Shown in pieces: positions 60,820 through 64,000 of a DNA stretch of 64,000 bases. Below the pieces are notes generated by a model. It was not told the origin of the DNA and did no database searches. It saw nothing but the letters and a program-made list of their open reading frames with translations. The stretch comes from Pseudomonas sp. A34-9 (lineage in GTDB: Bacteria > Pseudomonadota > Gammaproteobacteria > Pseudomonadales > Pseudomonadaceae): assembly GCF_029543085.1 (NCBI RefSeq), contig NZ_CP119967.1, positions 4,614,501 to 4,678,500 of the forward strand, in the 5' to 3' direction. Both the position numbers and the translations under genes were made by a program. The first letter of the stretch is position 1, and each line of letters begins with the position of its first letter.

Positions 60820-62592
60820 ATGTGCGGATTAGCTGGCGAGTTACGTTTTGATCAACAACCTGCAGACCTTGCAGCGATCGAGAGAATCACCCATCACCTG
60901 GCCCCTCGCGGCCCCGACGCGTGGGGCTTCCATGCCCAAGGGCCGATTGCCCTGGGTCATCGTCGCCTGAAAATCATGGACCTGTCGGATGGCTCGGCGC
61001 AGCCGATGATCGACAGCCAGCTGGGCTTGTCCCTGGCGTTCAACGGCGCGATCTACAACTTCCCGGAGTTGCGTGCAGAGCTTGAAGCGCTGGGCTACGC
61101 CTTCTATTCCGGTGGCGACACCGAAGTGCTGCTCAAGGGCTACCACGCCTGGGGCGAAGCGCTACTGCCCAAGCTCAACGGCATGTTCGCCTTCGCCATT
61201 TGGGAACGCGACGCCAAACGCCTGTTCATCGCCCGCGATCGTCTCGGCGTCAAGCCGTTGTACCTGTCGCGCACCGGCCAGCGCCTGCGCTTTGCCTCGG
61301 CCTTGCCGGCGTTGCTCAAGGGCGGCGACATCAACCCGATCCTCGATCCGGTGGCGCTCAATCACTATCTGAATTTCCATGCCGTGGTCCCGGCGCCGCG
61401 CACCTTGCTGGCCGGCATCGAAAAGCTGCCGCCAGCGACCTGGATGCGCGTTGAAGCCGATGGCACCACCGAGCAGAAAACCTGGTGGACCCTGCCCTAC
61501 GGCCCACACGACGACGAGAAAAACCTGACGCTGGAAGACTGGGTCGACCGCGTCCTCGACAGCACTCGCGAAGCGGTGGCGATTCGTCAACGCGCCGCTG
61601 TGGACGTCGGTGTGCTGCTCTCCGGCGGTGTCGATTCGAGCATGCTCGTCGGCCTGTTGCGTGAAGTCGGCGTGGAAAACCTTTCGACATTCTCCATCGG
61701 TTTCCAGGATGCCGGCGGCGAACGCGGCGACGAGTTCCAGTATTCCGATCTGATCGCCAAACACTACGGCACCCAACACCATCAATTGCGCATCGACGAG
61801 AAAGAAATCATCGAGCAATTGCCCGCCGCGTTCCGCGCGATGAGCGAGCCGATGGTCAGCCATGACTGCATTGCGTTCTATCTGCTGTCGCGCGAAGTGG
61901 CCAAGCACTGCAAAGTGGTGCAGAGCGGCCAGGGCGCCGATGAGTTGTTCGCCGGTTATCACTGGTATCCGCAAGTGGACGGCGCCGCCGATCCTTATGC
62001 GGCATATCGCAACGCATTTTTCGACCGCAGCTACGACGACTACGCCGCCACCGTGCAACCGCAGTGGCTGACTGCGCATGACGCGGCCGGTGACTTCGTC
62101 AAAGAGCATTTCGCCCAGCCCGGCGCCGAGGCCGCAGTGGACAAAGCCTTGCGTCTGGACAGCACGGTGATGCTGGTGGACGACCCGGTCAAACGCGTCG
62201 ACAACATGACCATGGCCTGGGGCCTGGAAGCGCGTACGCCGTTTCTCGACTATCGCCTGGTCGAACTGTCGGCCCGTGTGCCGGGCAAATTCAAGCTGCC
62301 CGATGGCGGTAAGCAAGTCCTCAAAGAAGCCGCGCGCCGAGTGATTCCGAGCGAAGTGATCGACCGTAAAAAAGGCTACTTCCCGGTGCCCGGCCTCAAG
62401 CATTTGCAGGGCGATACGCTGAACTGGGTGCGTGAACTGCTGCTCGATCCGAGTCAGGATCGCGGCCTGTTCAACCCGGCCATGCTCGACAAACTGCTGA
62501 CCGATCCGCAAGGCCAACTGACGCCGTTGCGCGGCTCGAAACTGTGGCAACTGGCGGCCCTGAACCTGTGGCTCAGTGAACAAGGAATCTGA
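60820..62592 (+). CDS. asnO: N-acetylglutaminylglutamine amidotransferase
   Basis: 590 aa, asparagine-synthetase-like. The N-terminal nucleophile Cys2 (MCGLAGELRFDQ) and GPDAWG mark the class II glutaminase domain (~1-200); the synthetase half carries LLSGGVDSSMLVGLL (ATP) and SGQGADELFAGYHWYP. Together with the next gene it makes the osmoprotectant N-acetylglutaminylglutamine amide, as for PA3459-PA3460. The symbol follows Sinorhizobium usage. Confidence 0.9.
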   Translation: MCGLAGELRFDQQPADLAAIERITHHLAPRGPDAWGFHAQGPIALGHRRLKIMDLSDGSAQPMIDSQLGLSLAFNGAIYNFPELRAELEALGYAFYSGGDTEVLLKGYHAWGEALLPKLNGMFAFAIWERDAKRLFIARDRLGVKPLYLSRTGQRLRFASALPALLKGGDINPILDPVALNHYLNFHAVVPAPRTLLAGIEKLPPATWMRVEADGTTEQKTWWTLPYGPHDDEKNLTLEDWVDRVLDSTREAVAIRQRAAVDVGVLLSGGVDSSMLVGLLREVGVENLSTFSIGFQDAGGERGDEFQYSDLIAKHYGTQHHQLRIDEKEIIEQLPAAFRAMSEPMVSHDCIAFYLLSREVAKHCKVVQSGQGADELFAGYHWYPQVDGAADPYAAYRNAFFDRSYDDYAATVQPQWLTAHDAAGDFVKEHFAQPGAEAAVDKALRLDSTVMLVDDPVKRVDNMTMAWGLEARTPFLDYRLVELSARVPGKFKLPDGGKQVLKEAARRVIPSEVIDRKKGYFPVPGLKHLQGDTLNWVRELLLDPSQDRGLFNPAMLDKLLTDPQGQLTPLRGSKLWQLAALNLWLSEQGI

Positions 62593-62595
62593 TTG

Positions 62596-64000
62596 ATGAA
62601 ACCTCACGCCACGGCCATCAACCAACGGCTGCTCCGCGGCCAGACGCCGTCCTACGAACGCTTGCAGGCGCGTCTGGCCGAAGACGGTAGCAGCCTCGCC
62701 GCCGAGCCAATCGCGGTGCATTGCGGCTGGGGCCGATTGCTGATCGGCCATACCTTTCCCGACCCGGCATCGCTGGCGCAGGAACTGCTTAATGAGCAGC
62801 CCGGCGAACGCGACATCGCCCTGTACGTCGCCGCGCCACAGCAGATTCTCGGCCTGGAACCGACGCAGTTGTTCCTCGATCCATCCGACACTTTGCGCCT
62901 GTGGTTCAGCGATTACCGCCAGGCCACCCGCGTGTTTCGCGGCTTTCGTATTCGCCGCGCGCAAAGTGAGGCGGACTGGCAAGCGATCAATCTGTTGTAT
63001 CAGGCGCGCGGCATGTTGCCGATCGATGCCACGCGGCTGACCCCGCATCATCAGGGCGGCCCGGTGTACTGGCTGGCCGAGGATGAAGACAGCGGCGCGG
63101 TGATCGGCAGCGTCATGGGCCTGAACCATCACAAGGCTTTCAACGATCCGGAAAACGGCAGCAGCCTGTGGTGCCTGGCGGTTGATCCGCAATGCTCGCG
63201 GCCGGGTGTCGGTGAAGTGCTGGTGCGGCACTTGATCGAACATTTCATGAGTCGCGGCCTGAGTTATCTGGACCTGTCGGTGTTGCACGACAACCGTCAG
63301 GCGAAAAACCTTTACGCCAAGCTCGGTTTCCGCAACCTTTCGACCTTCGCCATCAAGCGCAAGAACGGCATCAATCAGCCGCTGTTTCTCGGCCCGGGGC
63401 CGGAGGCGCAGTTCAATCCGTATGCACGGATCATCGTTGAAGAAGCTCACCGGCGCGGCATCGACGTGCAGGTGGATGACGCCGATGCCGGGTTGTTCAC
63501 CCTCAGCCACGGCGGGCGCCGCGTACGTTGCCGCGAATCGCTGAGCGACCTGACCAGTGCAATCAGCATGAGCCTGTGCCAGGACAAAAGCCTGACCCAC
63601 AAAGTGCTCAAAGGCGCCGGATTGAACCTGCCGTCACAGCAACTGGCAGGTAATGCCGACGACAACCTGGCCTTCCTCGACGAACATCAACGGGTGGTGG
63701 TCAAGCCGCTCGACGGTGAACAGGGCCAGGGCGTGGCGGTGGATTTGCAGAGCATCGAAGAGGTGCAGCAAGCCATCGAAACGGCGAAGCAATTTGACAG
63801 CCGCGTGCTGCTGGAAAGTTTCCACGAAGGGCTTGATCTGCGAATTCTGGTGATTGGCTTCGAAGTGGTGGCGGCGGCGATTCGCAAACCGGCGCAAGTG
63901 GTCGGCGATGGCCAGCATTCGGTGGGCGCGTTGATCGAGGCGCAGAGCCGGCGTCGGCAAGCGGCCACCAGCGGTGAGAGCAAGATCCCGCTGGACCACG
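62596..64000 (+). CDS. ngg: N-acetylglutaminylglutamine synthetase, 3' end missing
   Basis: 468 codons are present; the gene runs off the right edge. Residues ~115-260 are a GNAT acetyltransferase (SLWCLAVDPQCSRPGVGEVL), and from ~320 an ATP-grasp domain begins (VVVKPLDGEQGQGVAVDL). The start is three bases after the asnO stop, so the two are co-translated. Couples acetylation of glutamine with dipeptide formation. Confidence 0.88.
   Translation, partial: MKPHATAINQRLLRGQTPSYERLQARLAEDGSSLAAEPIAVHCGWGRLLIGHTFPDPASLAQELLNEQPGERDIALYVAAPQQILGLEPTQLFLDPSDTLRLWFSDYRQATRVFRGFRIRRAQSEADWQAINLLYQARGMLPIDATRLTPHHQGGPVYWLAEDEDSGAVIGSVMGLNHHKAFNDPENGSSLWCLAVDPQCSRPGVGEVLVRHLIEHFMSRGLSYLDLSVLHDNRQAKNLYAKLGFRNLSTFAIKRKNGINQPLFLGPGPEAQFNPYARIIVEEAHRRGIDVQVDDADAGLFTLSHGGRRVRCRESLSDLTSAISMSLCQDKSLTHKVLKGAGLNLPSQQLAGNADDNLAFLDEHQRVVVKPLDGEQGQGVAVDLQSIEEVQQAIETAKQFDSRVLLESFHEGLDLRILVIGFEVVAAAIRKPAQVVGDGQHSVGALIEAQSRRRQAATSGESKIPLDH

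Noticed and set aside
61162..63600. 812-codon minus-strand frame across asnO and ngg
   Set aside because: Spans two well-supported genes in antisense; composition-driven open frame.

Overview
The window looks like chromosomal DNA of a Pseudomonas species, most likely of the P. fluorescens group. The housekeeping run gyrA-serC-pheA-hisC-tyrA/aroA-cmk-rpsA-ihfB matches the Pseudomonas order, as does the mtnA-mtaD-ubiG-mupP-yciK run. Fused tyrA-aroA, paired palindromic REP elements of P. fluorescens type and the N-acetylglutaminylglutamine amide genes at the right end also fit. No rRNA, tRNA, CRISPR array, insertion sequence or prophage was recognised.

Region 1 (1-23.5 kb) is an O-antigen locus lying between wbpM and ihfB, the same chromosomal slot as in P. 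aeruginosa. The main minus-strand genes are rmlB-rmlD-rmlA, a GT2 glycosyltransferase, a WbpV/WbpK-like reductase, a second GT2, wzm, wzt, a 1440-residue multidomain protein, wbpL, an acyltransferase and, further on, wbpM. The Wzm/Wzt pair with a carbohydrate-binding C-terminus on Wzt, and the lack of any recognisable Wzx or Wzz, point to ABC-transporter export. The 1440-residue protein has a methyltransferase, a kinase-like patch, a coiled coil with 11-residue repeats, and two glycosyltransferase domains. The first three parts are in the same order as the E. coli chain terminator and length ruler WbdD. A plus-strand island (2.6-8.3 kb) carries a GtrII-like membrane protein, a sugar aminotransferase, a GtrB-like transferase, a WxcM-like isomerase/acetyltransferase and a GtrA-like flippase. 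Together with RmlA and RmlB it could make a dTDP-3-acetamido-3,6-dideoxyhexose and attach it to the O-chain after polymerisation.

Region 2 (23.6-36 kb) is core metabolism and information processing, all on the minus strand: a LapA-domain protein, ihfB, a small lipoprotein, rpsA, cmk, tyrA-aroA, hisC, pheA, serC and gyrA. Many junctions overlap by 1-4 bases, suggesting translational coupling.

Region 3 (36-50.5 kb) holds mtnA and mtaD (methylthioadenosine disposal), ubiG, mupP (murein recycling), a YciK-type reductase, two cyclic-di-GMP enzymes flanking a haem-oxygenase-fold protein, an ABC half-transporter, a DsbA-fold protein, trhO, a bolA-family gene and a DUF2059 secreted protein.

Region 4 (50.5-64 kb) holds fumC, a DMT permease, a small conserved protein, a thiolase, polyphosphate:AMP phosphotransferase, mnmC, a stand-alone dermonecrotic-toxin-like (DUF6543-type) protein in AT-richer DNA, and the two osmoprotectant genes for N-acetylglutaminylglutamine amide, the last cut by the window end.

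Paired REP palindromes sit at several 3' ends. The observations most worth following are the WbdD-like fusion with its in-frame 33-bp repeat, the Gtr/Wxc-type amino-sugar cassette, the missing rmlC and the short DUF6543 protein.
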